Shown here one piece after another: positions 1 to 9,299 of a stretch of DNA of 64,000 nt; the stretch's first letter is position 1; each line of letters starts with the position of its first letter. The translations under genes were made by a program, and so were the position numbers. The notes beneath the pieces are model-generated. The model searched no databases. It saw only the letters and a list, made by a program, of their open reading frames with translations, and was not told the origin of the DNA. This stretch comes from Phytophthora colocasiae (taxonomy: Eukaryota > Oomycota > Peronosporomycetes > Peronosporales > Peronosporaceae), in NCBI GenBank assembly GCA_018806915.1, contig JAGKQI010000100.1:1364001-1428000 (forward strand), read 5' to 3'.

Positions 1-153
1 AGCGCTGTCTTCTCATGTTCTCCTCTCAGCATCACATCAGCTCCATTGCCCACCAAGTACTGTACCGTCTCCAAATTTCCGTTGGCAGCAGAGCAATGTA
101 GTGCTGTGTCGTCCTCTACTTCGTCAGGGTTTGCTCCATGCTCCCAATGGATG
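1..153 (-). CDS. Ankyrin-repeat protein, internal exon, runs off the left edge
   Basis: Read on the minus strand from 153 down to 1, one frame is open throughout (about 50 codons). It contains a clear ankyrin repeat: DDTALHCSAANGNLETVQYL followed directly by VGNGADVMLRGE, which fits the TALH-x2-A-x2-G-x4-V-x2-L-x3-GADV pattern of the family. A possible splice acceptor (CCTCAG on the minus strand, 154-159) would open the exon at 153, although the stretch before it is A-rich rather than pyrimidine-rich. Ankyrin repeats are protein-binding scaffolds, so no specific role can be assigned from one repeat. The rest of the gene lies outside the window. Confidence 0.6.
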
Positions 154-412
154 CTGAGGATTTTTTTTTTCCAAGATTTCTGATAACTTTAAGTGCATTA
201 TGTAGTCCACCTCATTTCCCTCAAAAATGATTAAGTAACTCAAAAGTAACTTCAAGCACCCACCGTCGAGTCCGACCCGACGGGATCCAAGCAACGGGAT
301 CATACCGGTAGCTGGCACGTGCCGAGTTCCCCCCCCCCCCTTCGACCTCACATTCGTCGATATCCTGCGTCAAGTAGAAGAGCTCTCGAATCCCCCCAAT
401 ACTATAAAAACT

Positions 413-1168
413 ATGAAGGTCCTAGTGCCCGTGAAGCGTGTGGTTGATTACGCCGTGAAGATCCGTGTGGAGCCCAAAGGCGTGGATCTCAAGAACGTCA
501 AGATGAGCATGAACCCCTTCTGTGAGATCGCCGTGGAGGAGGCCATTCGCCTCAAGGAGAAGAAGCTGGCCACGGAGATCGTTGCTGTGTCCATTGGTCC
601 TAAGCAGAGCCAGGAGACGCTGCGCACTGCTCTCGCCATGGGCGCCGACCGCGGTATCCACATCACGACGGACTTGCGCACGGACCAGGAGCTGCAGCCT
701 CTTGCTGTGGCTAAGCTGCTTAAGGAGATCGTGGCGAAGGAGGACCCGAAGCTCGTCATCTGTGGCAAGCAGAGTATCGACGCTGATGCCGCCCAGACTG
801 GCCCCATGCTCGCTGGTCTGCTGGACTGGAGCCAGGGTACTTTCGCCTCGGAGGTGGCTGTGGATGGTGAAGCAGTCAACGTCACGCGTGAAACCGACGC
901 CGGTGTGGAGACGCTGAAGCTCGGTCTGCCTGCTGTGGTGACTGCTGACCTGCGCCTCAACGAGCCCCGCTATGCTACGCTACCCAACATCATGAAGGCG
1001 AAGAAAAAGAAAATCGAGACTCTGGCTGCTGACAGCTTTGGCGTGGACCTCACCCCTCGTATTGACGTGGTTGAGGTCAAGGACCCTGCGTCGCGTAAGG
1101 CTGGTATCAAGGTGGCCAGTGTGGACGAGCTGGTGGACAAGCTCAAGAACGAGGCTGGTGTGATCTAG
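413..1168 (+). CDS. ETFB: Electron transfer flavoprotein, beta subunit
   Basis: Uninterrupted 251-residue protein, close to the usual length of about 255. ETF is the mitochondrial matrix heterodimer that accepts electrons from acyl-CoA and other dehydrogenases and passes them to ETF:ubiquinone oxidoreductase. The beta subunit binds AMP and carries the dehydrogenase-docking loop. The start [19 protein letters not shown] is the standard N-terminus of the family, and the ETF-beta signature is nearly verbatim at about residues 180-205 ([20 protein letters not shown], then a run of lysines). The middle holds the adenine-nucleotide part ([20 protein letters not shown]). No long presequence is present, which is normal for beta subunits. 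It is a single exon and converges with the carbamoyl-phosphate synthase. The 260 bp upstream have no recognisable gene. Confidence 0.96.
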   Translation: MKVLVPVKRVVDYAVKIRVEPKGVDLKNVKMSMNPFCEIAVEEAIRLKEKKLATEIVAVSIGPKQSQETLRTALAMGADRGIHITTDLRTDQELQPLAVAKLLKEIVAKEDPKLVICGKQSIDADAAQTGPMLAGLLDWSQGTFASEVAVDGEAVNVTRETDAGVETLKLGLPAVVTADLRLNEPRYATLPNIMKAKKKKIETLAADSFGVDLTPRIDVVEVKDPASRKAGIKVASVDELVDKLKNEAGVI

Positions 1169-1542
1169 AGGGCTGATGAAGTAGCAGTTTTTAGTATACT
1201 GTTGACATCTGATGCATGGCAGCTCGTACTGCAATGAAGTGTTGAATGTGCAGGAGAGGAAAACTTTATATCCCGGAGTAACGCCATGTAAATAGCTAGA
1301 AAACAGCTAACAAATGTCAGTAACCTGCCGTGATCTTCTTCTCTTTGGATGATTGTGTGCTTCAACCAAGTCACCTGGTTGTCGTCTTTTTAAAGATTAA
1401 AAAAAACGGTCACGATCTTCTTGTCTTGTTAGACAAACTCTCTTTCTGTGTGAAGTGCGTGATATTTACATGCACTTTATATTGATCAATACAAGCTATC
1501 CTCCCGCTAGGGCTATATGACTAGTGACTACTGCGTCGCAAC
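1169..1542. other. Intergenic 3' region with the outer edge of the duplicated block
   Basis: This AT-rich spacer lies between the converging 3' ends of ETFB and the synthase. From about 1467 to 1542 it is nearly identical, inverted, to 59730-59810 behind the right synthase. To the left of about 1466 the similarity stops. The outer boundary of the left duplicated block is therefore near 1466, only 300 bp from the ETFB stop codon. No gene is visible here. Confidence 0.8.
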
Positions 1543-4500
1543 TTAGAAGATGGACATCTTGCGGGCCGTGAGCTTCTGGCCAGGGCGCCAGCCGATCGTC
1601 GGCATCGCGTAGTATTCCGAGATGTTGCAGATCTCCAGCTTGCGCACCTTCTGCATGGCCTGTGCAAACAGCAGCGCGCACTTGATGTTGTTGATGAGCG
1701 ACACGCCAAAGTCCACGGCGGCACGACGGATCTTGTAGCCGCTCGTCAGCTCCTCACGGTTCGTGCCCTCCGGCACGTTGATCACCAGCTCGATCTTGCC
1801 GGTCGAGATGTAGTCAATCACACTCGGCAGGTCGCTCTCCGGGTCCGAAGGCTTGCGCAGCGCAATGGACTTGACGCCCTGCGTCGCCAGGTACTCGTGC
1901 GTGCCAGGTGTGGCGTAGATCGTGTAGCCCAGCTCCTGCAGGATGAGAGCACCCTCAGCGAACTCGCGCTTGATGTCCTGGTTGCCGATCGAGACCAGCA
2001 CCTTCTTCTCCTTGGGCATCTTGAAGCCAGCGCTCAGCAGCGCCTTCAGGTACGCCTCGTGCATGTCCGTGCCGAAGCAAGCCACCTCACCAGTCGAGGC
2101 CATCTCCACACCCAGGCTAGGGTCAGCGCCGTGCAGACGCGTGAACGAGAACTGCGGCGCCTTCACGCCCACGTAGTCAATGTCGATCAGGGCAATCGGC
2201 ACCGACTTGACCGGCAGGCCGATCATCGCCTTCGTGGCCAGGTTGATGAAGTTCAGGTCGAACGTCTTCGAGATGAACGGGAACGTACGCGAGGCACGCA
2301 GGTTGCACTCGATCACCTTCACGTCGTTGTCGCGAGCCATCAGCTGGATGTTGAACGGACCCGTGATGTTCAACGCCTGAGCAATGGCGCTGGCGATGCG
2401 CTTCACCTGCTTGATCGTTCCGACGTACAGCTTCTGAGCGGGTAGCACCAGCGTGGCATCACCGGAGTGGACACCGGCGTTCTCCACGTGCTCCGACATG
2501 GCGTAGTTCAGAATGGCACCGTCCTTGGCCACACCGTCGAACTCGATCTCCTTGGCGTTCAGGATGAACTTGGACACACTGATCGAGCGCGAGATCTTGA
2601 CGGCATCGCTGTCCAGGTACTCCTTCAGCTGACCCTCGTCCGAAGCCACAATCATACCAGCGCCAGAAAGCACGTAGCTGGGACGAACAAGCACCGGGTA
2701 CTGCACCTCGCGAGCGAACTCCAAAGCAGACTCCATGTCGGTGACCTCCGCCCAACGCGGCTGGTCCACGCCAAGCGTGTCAAGCAGCGCAGAGAATTTG
2801 TTGCGGTCCTCGCACTGGTCGATGCTCTCCGGAGACGTACCCAGGATGTTCACGCCGGCCTTGGACAGCGGCATGGCCAAGTTGTTCGGGATCTGGCCAC
2901 CCACAGAAACGATCACACCCTCCGGGTTCTCGCGCTCCCAGATGTCCAGCACACGCTCCAGGCTCAGCTCCTCGAAGTACAGGCGGTCGCTCTCGTCGTA
3001 GTCCGTGCTCACCGTCTCGGGGTTGTAGTTCACCACGATAGCGGGCTTGCCTAGCTCACGGACCGTACGCACAGCGCTCACGCCGCACCAGTCGAACTCC
3101 ACCGACGAACCGATGCAGTATGCGCCACAGCCGAGCACCACAATCGCCTCCTCACTGGTCGGGATGTCGTCCTCGGAGCCGCCGTACGTCATGTACAAGT
3201 AGTTGGTCTGGGCCGGGAACTCAGCAGCCAGCGTATCGATCTGCTTCACACACGGGATAACGCCCAACTGCTTACGGCGTTCACGCACCTGCATGGCATT
3301 GCTGTTCGGCAGCTTCGCGGCAATCTGACGGTCAGAGAAACCGTTCACCTTCAGCGTGCGCACGAAGCGCTCGCTCAACGTGTCCAGCGTGAAGTTGGGC
3401 ACAGCCTTACGTAGCGACGAGATGCGTGCCAGCTTGGACAGGAACCACTTGTCGATCTTCGTTAGCTCGTGCACACGGTCGATCGTGTAGCCGGCGTCCA
3501 GGGCAGAAATGATGTAGAACAGACGCTCGTCCGTCGGGTGGCTCAGCTGAGCGTCGAGCACCTCCGGGTTCGTCTCGTTGTCCACAGCGCTGCCGTCCAG
3601 ACCGTCCAGGTTCGGGTTCACCATGCGCACAGCCTTCTGGATGCACTCCTCGAAGTTGCGACCGATGGACATCACCTCACCCACCGAAAGCATGTAGCTA
3701 CCCAGGTCGTTCGACACACGCGAGAACTTCTTCAGATCCCAGCGCGGCATCTTCACCACGCAGTAGTCCAGACTGGGCTCGAAGCAGGCAGTCGTCGTCT
3801 TCGTCACACTGTTCTTGATCGACACGAGGTCAATGCCCAGCGAGATCTTGGTCGCCACGTACGCAAGCGGGTAGCCCGTAGCCTTCGAGGCAAGAGCACT
3901 GGAGCGAGACAAACGAGCGTTCACTTCAATGATGCAGTAACGCTCCGACTTCGGGTCCAGGGCGTACTGGATGTTACACTCGCCGACGATGCCCAGGTGA
4001 CGAACCACCTTCTGTGCCGTCGAGCGGAGCTTGAAGTACTCGCTGTTCGAAAGGGTCTGCGACGGAGCCACGACGATCGAGTCGCCCGTGTGAATACCCA
4101 GAGGGTCGAAGTTCTCCATGTTGCACACCGTGATGCAGTTGTCCTTGGCATCACGCACCACCTCGTACTCGACCTCCTTCCAGCCGCGCAGGTCCTGGTC
4201 GATCAGAATCTGCTTGATCTGGCCCTTCGAGGCCGAGCCGTGCAGCGCCTTGGTCGCCAGCACACGCAGCTCCTCGTCATTGGCAGCGAAACCTGAGCCA
4301 AGACCACCCAGCGCGAAAGCAGAACGCACCAGCACGGGGTAGCCGATCTCGTTCGCGGCCTGCAGCGCACCCTCGATAGTCGTGGCAGGCTGGCTCAGAG
4401 CGATGGTCTCACCGATCTCAGCAAGCTTCGCCGAGAACTTCTCGCGATCCTCCGTGTCGATGATAGCCTCGATCTGCGTGCCCATGACGCGCACGTTGTG

Positions 4501-6033
4501 ACGCTCCAGGTCGCCGTTCTGGTACAGCTCGATACCGACAGACAACGCGGTCTGGCCACCCATGCTCACCAAGATGCCATCGGGCTTCTCCTTCTTGATG
4601 ATCTCCAGCACCGTCTCAGCGCGCACAGGCACGAAGTACACCTTGTCGGCCAGACCCTTGGACGTCTGCACCGTCGCGATGTTCGGGTTCACCAGCACAA
4701 CGTGCACGCCTTCCTCGCGCAGAGCCTTGATGGCCTGCGAGCCAGAGTAGTCGAATTCACCAGCCTGGCCAATCGACAGACCACCCGAACCGAGCAGCAG
4801 CACCTTCGTGAACGTCGGACGGTCGTACAGAGACGTGTCCATGACCGTGAGCTTGGGCGGCGCACTGTTCACCTTCTCCAGGAACATGTCGAAGAGGAAC
4901 GCCGTGTCCGTGGGACCACCGCAAGCCTCCGGGTGGAACTGCACCGAGAAGAAAGGCTTGTGCTCGTGGATGATACCTTCGTTCGACTTGTCGTTGGCGT
5001 TCATGAAGAACGTCTTCCAGCCCTCAGGCAGCGAGTTCGAGTCCACAGCGTAGCCGTGGTTCTGCGGCGTGATGTAGCAACGAGTAGTGCGCATGTCGAT
5101 ACACGGCTGGTTCATGCCGCGGTTGCCGTACTTCATCTTGTATGTGGTGGCACCGGCCGCCAGCGCCAGGATCTGGTTGCCCAGACAGATACCGAAGATG
5201 GGCTTGGGGTTCTCCTGGTTGATGGCCCAGCGGATGCTCTCAATGGTCTTCGAGGCCATGATCGGGTCACCCGGACCGTTACTGATGAAGATACCGTCGT
5301 ACTGCAGCTCGCTGTTGGGCAGGTCGTAGTCGTAGGGCACGACGGTGAGCTCCACGCCCTTGGAAACCAGGTAGCGCACGATGTTGTGCTTCATACCGCA
5401 GTGGAAGGCCACGATCTTGGGGGACGCGCCCTTGTTGTACACCGTCACCTCCTTGACAGTGACCTCGGCCACCAGGTTGGTCTTGTTCGGGTCCACGATG
5501 TCCGCGGGCTGGCCATCAAACTCGATCTTGCCCAGCACAGCGCCTAGCGAGCGGATGCGCTTGGTAATCATACGCGTATCGATGCCGAAGAGCGCCGGCA
5601 CGTTGTGCTCCTTGAGCCAGTCGCCCAGCGACTTGACAGCGTTCCAGTGGCTGTGTTGGAACGAGTACTCGGACACGATGAGACCCGAGATCTGCACCGT
5701 GTCGCTCTCGAAGAACTTGGGCAGGTTGAACTCGTCCTTGACGCTCATGTCCGGCACTCCGTAGTTACCGATGAGCGGGTACGTGAGCACGAGGATCTGG
5801 CCGCGGTACGACGGGTCGGACAGCGCCTCCGGGTAGCCCACCATGCCCGTGTTGAACACCACTTCGCCCGAGATGCTCTTGTCCGCGCCGAACGAGTAAC
5901 CGGCGTACGTGGTGCCGTCCGCCAGCACCAACGAGCCGCGCGAGGCGTTGTCCGTGACGCCAGAGAGATCAACGGCCACGGGAGACAGCACCGTCGCCTG
6001 CGTAGAGGGAGACGCGAAGGTCACCGACGACAT
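1543..6033 (-). CDS. Glutamine-hydrolysing carbamoyl-phosphate synthase, fused small and large subunits (intact copy)
   Basis: Single-exon, 1496-residue enzyme that makes carbamoyl phosphate from glutamine (or ammonia), bicarbonate and two ATP for pyrimidine and arginine synthesis. N-terminal domain and class I glutamine amidotransferase span residues 1 to about 390, with nucleophile Cys near 283 in GICLGNQILALAAG and His/Glu near 367 in QFHPEACGGP. The first synthetase half starts near 410 (KVLLLGSGGLSIGQAGEFDY), the second near 960 (VVLGCGAYCIGSSVEFDWCG), and an MGS-like allosteric domain from about 1343 (KVLVSIGNQDIKREFAEGA). Length and order match CPS1-type proteins. The catalytic Cys means glutamine can be used. 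I start at MSSVTFASPS because it is the first in-frame ATG: the frame stays open upstream, but that stretch differs in frame between the two copies (a 2-bp AC-repeat difference), so it behaves as 5' UTR. Compartment is not certain. This copy has no frame break. Confidence 0.93.
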   Translation of the reverse strand: MSSVTFASPSTQATVLSPVAVDLSGVTDNASRGSLVLADGTTYAGYSFGADKSISGEVVFNTGMVGYPEALSDPSYRGQILVLTYPLIGNYGVPDMSVKDEFNLPKFFESDTVQISGLIVSEYSFQHSHWNAVKSLGDWLKEHNVPALFGIDTRMITKRIRSLGAVLGKIEFDGQPADIVDPNKTNLVAEVTVKEVTVYNKGASPKIVAFHCGMKHNIVRYLVSKGVELTVVPYDYDLPNSELQYDGIFISNGPGDPIMASKTIESIRWAINQENPKPIFGICLGNQILALAAGATTYKMKYGNRGMNQPCIDMRTTRCYITPQNHGYAVDSNSLPEGWKTFFMNANDKSNEGIIHEHKPFFSVQFHPEACGGPTDTAFLFDMFLEKVNSAPPKLTVMDTSLYDRPTFTKVLLLGSGGLSIGQAGEFDYSGSQAIKALREEGVHVVLVNPNIATVQTSKGLADKVYFVPVRAETVLEIIKKEKPDGILVSMGGQTALSVGIELYQNGDLERHNVRVMGTQIEAIIDTEDREKFSAKLAEIGETIALSQPATTIEGALQAANEIGYPVLVRSAFALGGLGSGFAANDEELRVLATKALHGSASKGQIKQILIDQDLRGWKEVEYEVVRDAKDNCITVCNMENFDPLGIHTGDSIVVAPSQTLSNSEYFKLRSTAQKVVRHLGIVGECNIQYALDPKSERYCIIEVNARLSRSSALASKATGYPLAYVATKISLGIDLVSIKNSVTKTTTACFEPSLDYCVVKMPRWDLKKFSRVSNDLGSYMLSVGEVMSIGRNFEECIQKAVRMVNPNLDGLDGSAVDNETNPEVLDAQLSHPTDERLFYIISALDAGYTIDRVHELTKIDKWFLSKLARISSLRKAVPNFTLDTLSERFVRTLKVNGFSDRQIAAKLPNSNAMQVRERRKQLGVIPCVKQIDTLAAEFPAQTNYLYMTYGGSEDDIPTSEEAIVVLGCGAYCIGSSVEFDWCGVSAVRTVRELGKPAIVVNYNPETVSTDYDESDRLYFEELSLERVLDIWERENPEGVIVSVGGQIPNNLAMPLSKAGVNILGTSPESIDQCEDRNKFSALLDTLGVDQPRWAEVTDMESALEFAREVQYPVLVRPSYVLSGAGMIVASDEGQLKEYLDSDAVKISRSISVSKFILNAKEIEFDGVAKDGAILNYAMSEHVENAGVHSGDATLVLPAQKLYVGTIKQVKRIASAIAQALNITGPFNIQLMARDNDVKVIECNLRASRTFPFISKTFDLNFINLATKAMIGLPVKSVPIALIDIDYVGVKAPQFSFTRLHGADPSLGVEMASTGEVACFGTDMHEAYLKALLSAGFKMPKEKKVLVSIGNQDIKREFAEGALILQELGYTIYATPGTHEYLATQGVKSIALRKPSDPESDLPSVIDYISTGKIELVINVPEGTNREELTSGYKIRRAAVDFGVSLINNIKCALLFAQAMQKVRKLEICNISEYYAMPTIGWRPGQKLTARKMSIF

Positions 6034-6784
6034 GTTGTGTGAAGAGAGAGTGTGTAGATTGAAGAAAGGGAGTGATGGTCCCGGTGGTGCCGTTGCTTGC
6101 GCTCTTGGAGGCAAAAGGCGAAGTCTTAGCGGCGAGTGCGCGCGGAGCTTTTGGGGCCAAAGGCAAAAGGTGAAGCGCGTTGAAGGCTCACGAACACGGG
6201 TGAACCGTCGGGCGAGAGTGGATCCTGGTGGCCACACTACGTCTTGGCACTCGTTTCACTTGACTTGAGTAAGTGGACGGTCTCTAGTGGACGAATGCGT
6301 CCGTTGGGCCAATGACAATGCGGAGTTGGCTACGATGTGCAGCGTCCCGTCCATGATGTCCACTTACTCAAGCCAAGTGAAGGCTGGATTTCAGATTTTT
6401 TGAAAAAGAAGGCCAAAGATCGTCGCAGACCTCACATACAAAAACCTAGTCAAAGCCAGTGGCCAGGAGCCGCCCAAACACGTCAGCACCCAGAGACGGG
6501 GCGATTACGAATGCGTGGTGCTGGTGCGCCGTGTTGCGCGCGGCGCCCTTTTCAACTCTTTCCGCTTTTTGCGGCCAAGGGCGCAGGTGCCCTAGGAAGA
6601 GCTCGCGAGGCGGAGCGCTGCCAGTGCCAGACGACAACATGGCCAGGCCGAGCATTACAGTCACAGGGGGATGCATCGCTTCGTCTACGGCTACGTCGAC
6701 ACTGGAAACTCTACAGTGAACAGCTATCAGGTCGCAGGTTGGAGGGGGAGGACAGAGCTGCACACTGAGCAGTCCAGAGCGAAC
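6034..6784. promoter_or_regulatory. 5' flank of the left synthase, duplicated with the right copy
   Basis: This non-coding block ends at a junction near 6784 and is nearly identical, inverted, to about 54510-55235 in front of the right synthase. It therefore holds whatever promoter both copies share. The first 70 bp upstream of the ATG are CT/AC-rich, which is typical of a 5' leader. A 127-bp inverted-repeat unit lies at 6255-6381. I could not place a convincing core promoter motif. At 6784-6786 the sequence passes directly into MIC60 coding sequence. Confidence 0.6.
6255..6381. repeat. Short inverted-repeat unit (MITE-like) in the synthase 5' flank
   Basis: Arms of 24 bp (TTCACTTGACTTGAGTAAGT then GGAC on the left; the inverted form at 6358-6381 has one mismatch) enclose about 80 bp without coding potential. 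The same unit is present in the right copy at 54886-55012, so it predates the duplication. It may be a very small MITE or a regulatory hairpin. No target duplication could be assigned. Confidence 0.6.
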
Positions 6785-7654
6785 TGCTGCTTGCCCGCGA
6801 GCTGCGTTTGCAACAGGAACTCCTCTCTCGTCAGTCTCGTGAGGAGATGAAAACTCTCAAGAAGCAGTACACGGACGATCTGGCGCGCAACGTGAGGCAG
6901 CAGCGTGCGAGCTTGTTGTCGGGGCTGCAACGTACTTTCGCCCGCGAAAGCAAGGCCATTGAGGAGCGCTACGCCCAGCAGATGAAGGAAGCGACAGAGA
7001 AGATGCAAAAGACGCTGGCTGATGAGCGCGAGAAGCGGGTACAGGAGCTGGAAAACTACCGTGCCGAGCTGCGCGCGCTAGGCACGGTTCTGGACAGCTC
7101 TTCGACGTACGAGGCCTTTAGCCACCGCGTGCACAAGGCTTCTATGGCGGCGTTAGCATTGTCGGACCGCGTGGAGGCTGCGGCTCCACTTCGCAGCGAG
7201 ATCCGTGCTCTTCGTGAGGCGGCGAGAAACGACCCGTTCATTGAAGTGGCTGTCAAGTCGCTGCCTCAAGAGGTGATCGAGCAAGGTGCACCATCCGTGG
7301 GCCAACTTCAAGAGCGCTTTAAGGTGGTGAAGTCTGTCGGCCATCGCGCGGCTCTGGTGCCGGAGAACAGCGGCATTATCGGCCAGGCATTTGGCACTGC
7401 GCTGTCACTGCCTCATGATCCTCCCGGAGGCCCAGTGGAAGGCACGTGACACAGACGCCGTGCTGTCCCGCGCTGAATTCGCTCTGAAGGCTGGCGACAT
7501 CGAGAAGGCTATCGTGGAGATGAAGGGCTTATCTGGTCTTCCTGCTCAGGTTTCGCAGGACTGGATCGCTGCTGCGGAGTCTCGGTTGGCTGTGGAGCAG
7601 ACGGCTAAGGTGGTCAAGGCGCACGTGGCGCTGCTGGCGGCAAGCTGTTCCTAA
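6785..7654 (+). pseudogene. MIC60/mitofilin 3' fragment (truncated duplicate)
   Basis: This is a copy of the last exon of the MIC60 gene at 60048-62233, starting mid-exon (LLARELRLQQELLSRQSREE) and running to the same stop codon. About 290 residues are covered, including coiled coil and the C-terminal mitofilin domain. The N-terminal presequence, membrane segment and first two exons are absent. The frame is lost near 7411, where a one-base difference in the CACTGCCTCATG stretch leads to an early stop, and the last 70 codons continue in another frame. Between about 6830 and 7000 this fragment reads cleanly where the full-length gene has frame breaks. The 5' end is a junction with the synthase 5' flank, so it has no promoter or start of its own. 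Confidence 0.85.
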
Positions 7655-7985
7655 GCACAAAAATGGGAACTAGGAACCAGCAAACGGTACCCTTGCGTGT
7701 TTGATAAAGAAGACAACGAGTAAGCAAGAATGACATTAGAGCTCACCACACGTGGGAGTTCACCGCATTTTGATTCGAATGGAGTTGCGGTGCAAGTTGA
7801 TGTGCTGTTGATGTTGTTGGTTGCGAGCCGGTATACTTTGGGGTCCAAGTCTTTGCGGAGGCACTAACACAAAATGATGCTGCTGAGGCGTGTGGAGTAT
7901 TTACATGCACTTTATATTGATCAATACAAGCTATCCTCCCGCTAGGGCTACAGTATATGACTAGAGACTACTGCGTCGCAACTTA
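7655..7985. other. Duplicated MIC60-synthase intergenic region and start of a synthase 3' remnant
   Basis: Matches, inverted, the convergent spacer 59730-60047 of the right locus. At its right end it enters the 3' flank of a second, nearly deleted synthase copy (ACTGCGTCGCAACTTA at about 7970-7985). That copy is then split at TA (7984-7985) by the large inverted-repeat element and resumes at 12630. No gene of its own is present. Confidence 0.75.
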
Positions 7986-8164
7986 CACTCCGCGACAAAT
8001 TAATCCGGCCACCCCTACTTTTGGCCGCTACTCAGTCAATTTTTATGGTATCGGGTTGCTGTTTGAGTATGATCTGTCTGATGTATGACAGAGCCCAGGA
8101 CTTGTGTTAACAACCGCAGTTTTGCGGTTTGAAGCATACCTCACATACAACAAACTGAAAAGCA
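7986..8164 (+). repeat. Left terminal inverted repeat of the TA element
   Basis: Inverted copy of 12450-12629. It is interrupted at its inner edge by the nested mariner. Confidence 0.85.
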
Positions 8165-8877
8165 CATCCGTCCCAACTTCCGGCCACCTATCACCATACA
8201 AATTGTCATATAGCTGTATCACAATGATAGTTGCATTTGTGATTTTGTTCGTCCAACCGTCCACAGCGGCGGTGCCACCGCCGGTGGGGAGCGCGTGGCA
8301 GCTTGGTGCTGAGGACAGTTTGCAATTAGGCCGTGGTATGGCACTGTGGCTGAGAGATGAAGAGCGTGGGAGCATTTGCGGGTTGAGAGAAGGCGGCCTA
8401 CTATTCGGACAATTGCGAAAAAAGCTAAGCGTTCTCGTGACGCTATCGAGCGTACGCTCAGGCTTGATGGAAAGCAACACTACTGGCATGACGTGCGTCG
8501 TCCCGCACGAACGACGGTCATACGACAGAATGGAGGGGGTTCGGTAATGATTTAGAGACTTCTTCGACGAGCAGGGCTCGATTGGCCTGCACGATCCCCC
8601 GATCTAAGCCCGATAGAAAACTTGTGGGCACTGATGGCTCGGAAAGTTTATCCCAATGGACGCCAGTATGGATCTGTGCCGCAGCGGTTTTAGATGCTTG
8701 GAACTATTGAAGTGTCGACACTTGAGAAGCTCATTGAGTCCATGACGCGACGCTGCATCGAGGTGATCGAGAATAAAGGAGCGAAAACTCACTACTAATA
8801 CACAAATAGAGCTATCATTGTGATACAACTATATGACAATTTGTATGGTGATAGGTGGCCGGAAGTTGGGACGGATG
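8165..8877 (+). mobile_element. Nested Tc1/mariner-type element, internally deleted
   Basis: Inverted ends of about 65 bp begin CATCCGTCCCAACTTCCGGC at 8165 and are repeated, inverted, at 8810-8877. The right flank is TA and the left flank CA, so the TA duplication is slightly decayed. It sits at the inner edge of the left TIR of the larger element, and so inserted later. The 713-bp length and the coding remnant show a deletion derivative, not an autonomous copy. Confidence 0.75.
8393..8800 (+). pseudogene. Tc1/mariner transposase remnant
   Basis: One frame reads a helix-turn-helix-like stretch (TIRTIAKKAKRSRDAIERTL), then WHDVRRPARTT and QNGGGSVMI, and after a stop at about 8550 continues with GLDWPARSPDLSPIENLWAL, the conserved block around the third catalytic acidic residue of Tc1-family transposases. 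A second stop lies near 8690 and the frame ends near 8800. The part carrying the first two catalytic aspartates is missing: about 100 residues are deleted between GGGSVMI and the DWPARSPD block. It cannot encode active transposase. The MITE or TIR elements nearby could once have been mobilised by full-length relatives, but nothing here shows that. Confidence 0.8.
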
Positions 8878-9299
8878 TAGCGCTTCCTTTTACGAAATGA
8901 AAGGGTAGGGGTCGAGTAACTACTTGGGTTCTGTATAGTTACCCTAACCCTAATGCATGTCCTGTGTGAGAGGAAAACGAAGCTACTTCCGATGTATTTG
9001 AGGTTTGTATGGATGAACGATCGGAAGTACTTCCGCAGGCCAAAACAACAAAACAATGCAAAACTAGTTTACATAGCCAATCAGCACTCAAGATTCATTT
9101 TTCACCGACAAAGAAAGTCATTTTTGCAAGAAAAATCCGATCAAATTTTAGAGACACCAAAATGGTATTTATGGGAGACTAGGGTGTGTTAGGAAATGTA
9201 ACAAGACCAAAAGCAAAGTACGATGACAAGACTACAACTACTAAACAAGACCAAAGGTACTATGACAAGATAAATTATACTATATCTTATATTGTAACC
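8878..9299. other. Non-coding interior of the TA element
   Basis: AT-rich DNA between the nested mariner and the recombinase gene. It contains a short CCCTAACCCTAA stretch at about 8941-8952 and, at 9199-9270, degenerate inverted copies of the 20-bp unit that is tandemly repeated at 11218-11297. No coding sequence was recognised. Confidence 0.5.
9199..9270 (-). repeat. Degenerate inverted copies of the 20-bp iteron
   Basis: Stretches such as ACAAGACCAAAGGTACTATG are the inverted, slightly diverged form of the unit TAGTACTTTAGGTCTTGTCA found in tandem on the other side of the recombinase gene. They could mark the downstream end of the Crypton. Confidence 0.6.

Noticed and set aside
124..351. 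75-codon minus-strand frame between the ankyrin exon and ETFB
   Set aside because: It contains a poly-G tract and no recognisable feature; the real coding signal here is the ankyrin frame at 1-153.
4498..5547. Long plus-strand open frames over the left synthase (349 codons, and 5605-6042, 3469-4296), mirrored over the right copy
   Set aside because: They are antisense to a conserved enzyme gene with strong GC-rich third positions, His/Arg/Val-rich and without any domain; a codon-bias by-product.
6034..6237. N-terminal extension of the synthase as a mitochondrial presequence
   Set aside because: The upstream frame has no ATG, and the two copies place different frames in register with the conserved start because of an AC-unit difference.
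8941..8952. CCCTAACCCTAA as an internal telomere tract
   Set aside because: Two units only, and the oomycete telomere unit is TTTAGGG; chance is sufficient.
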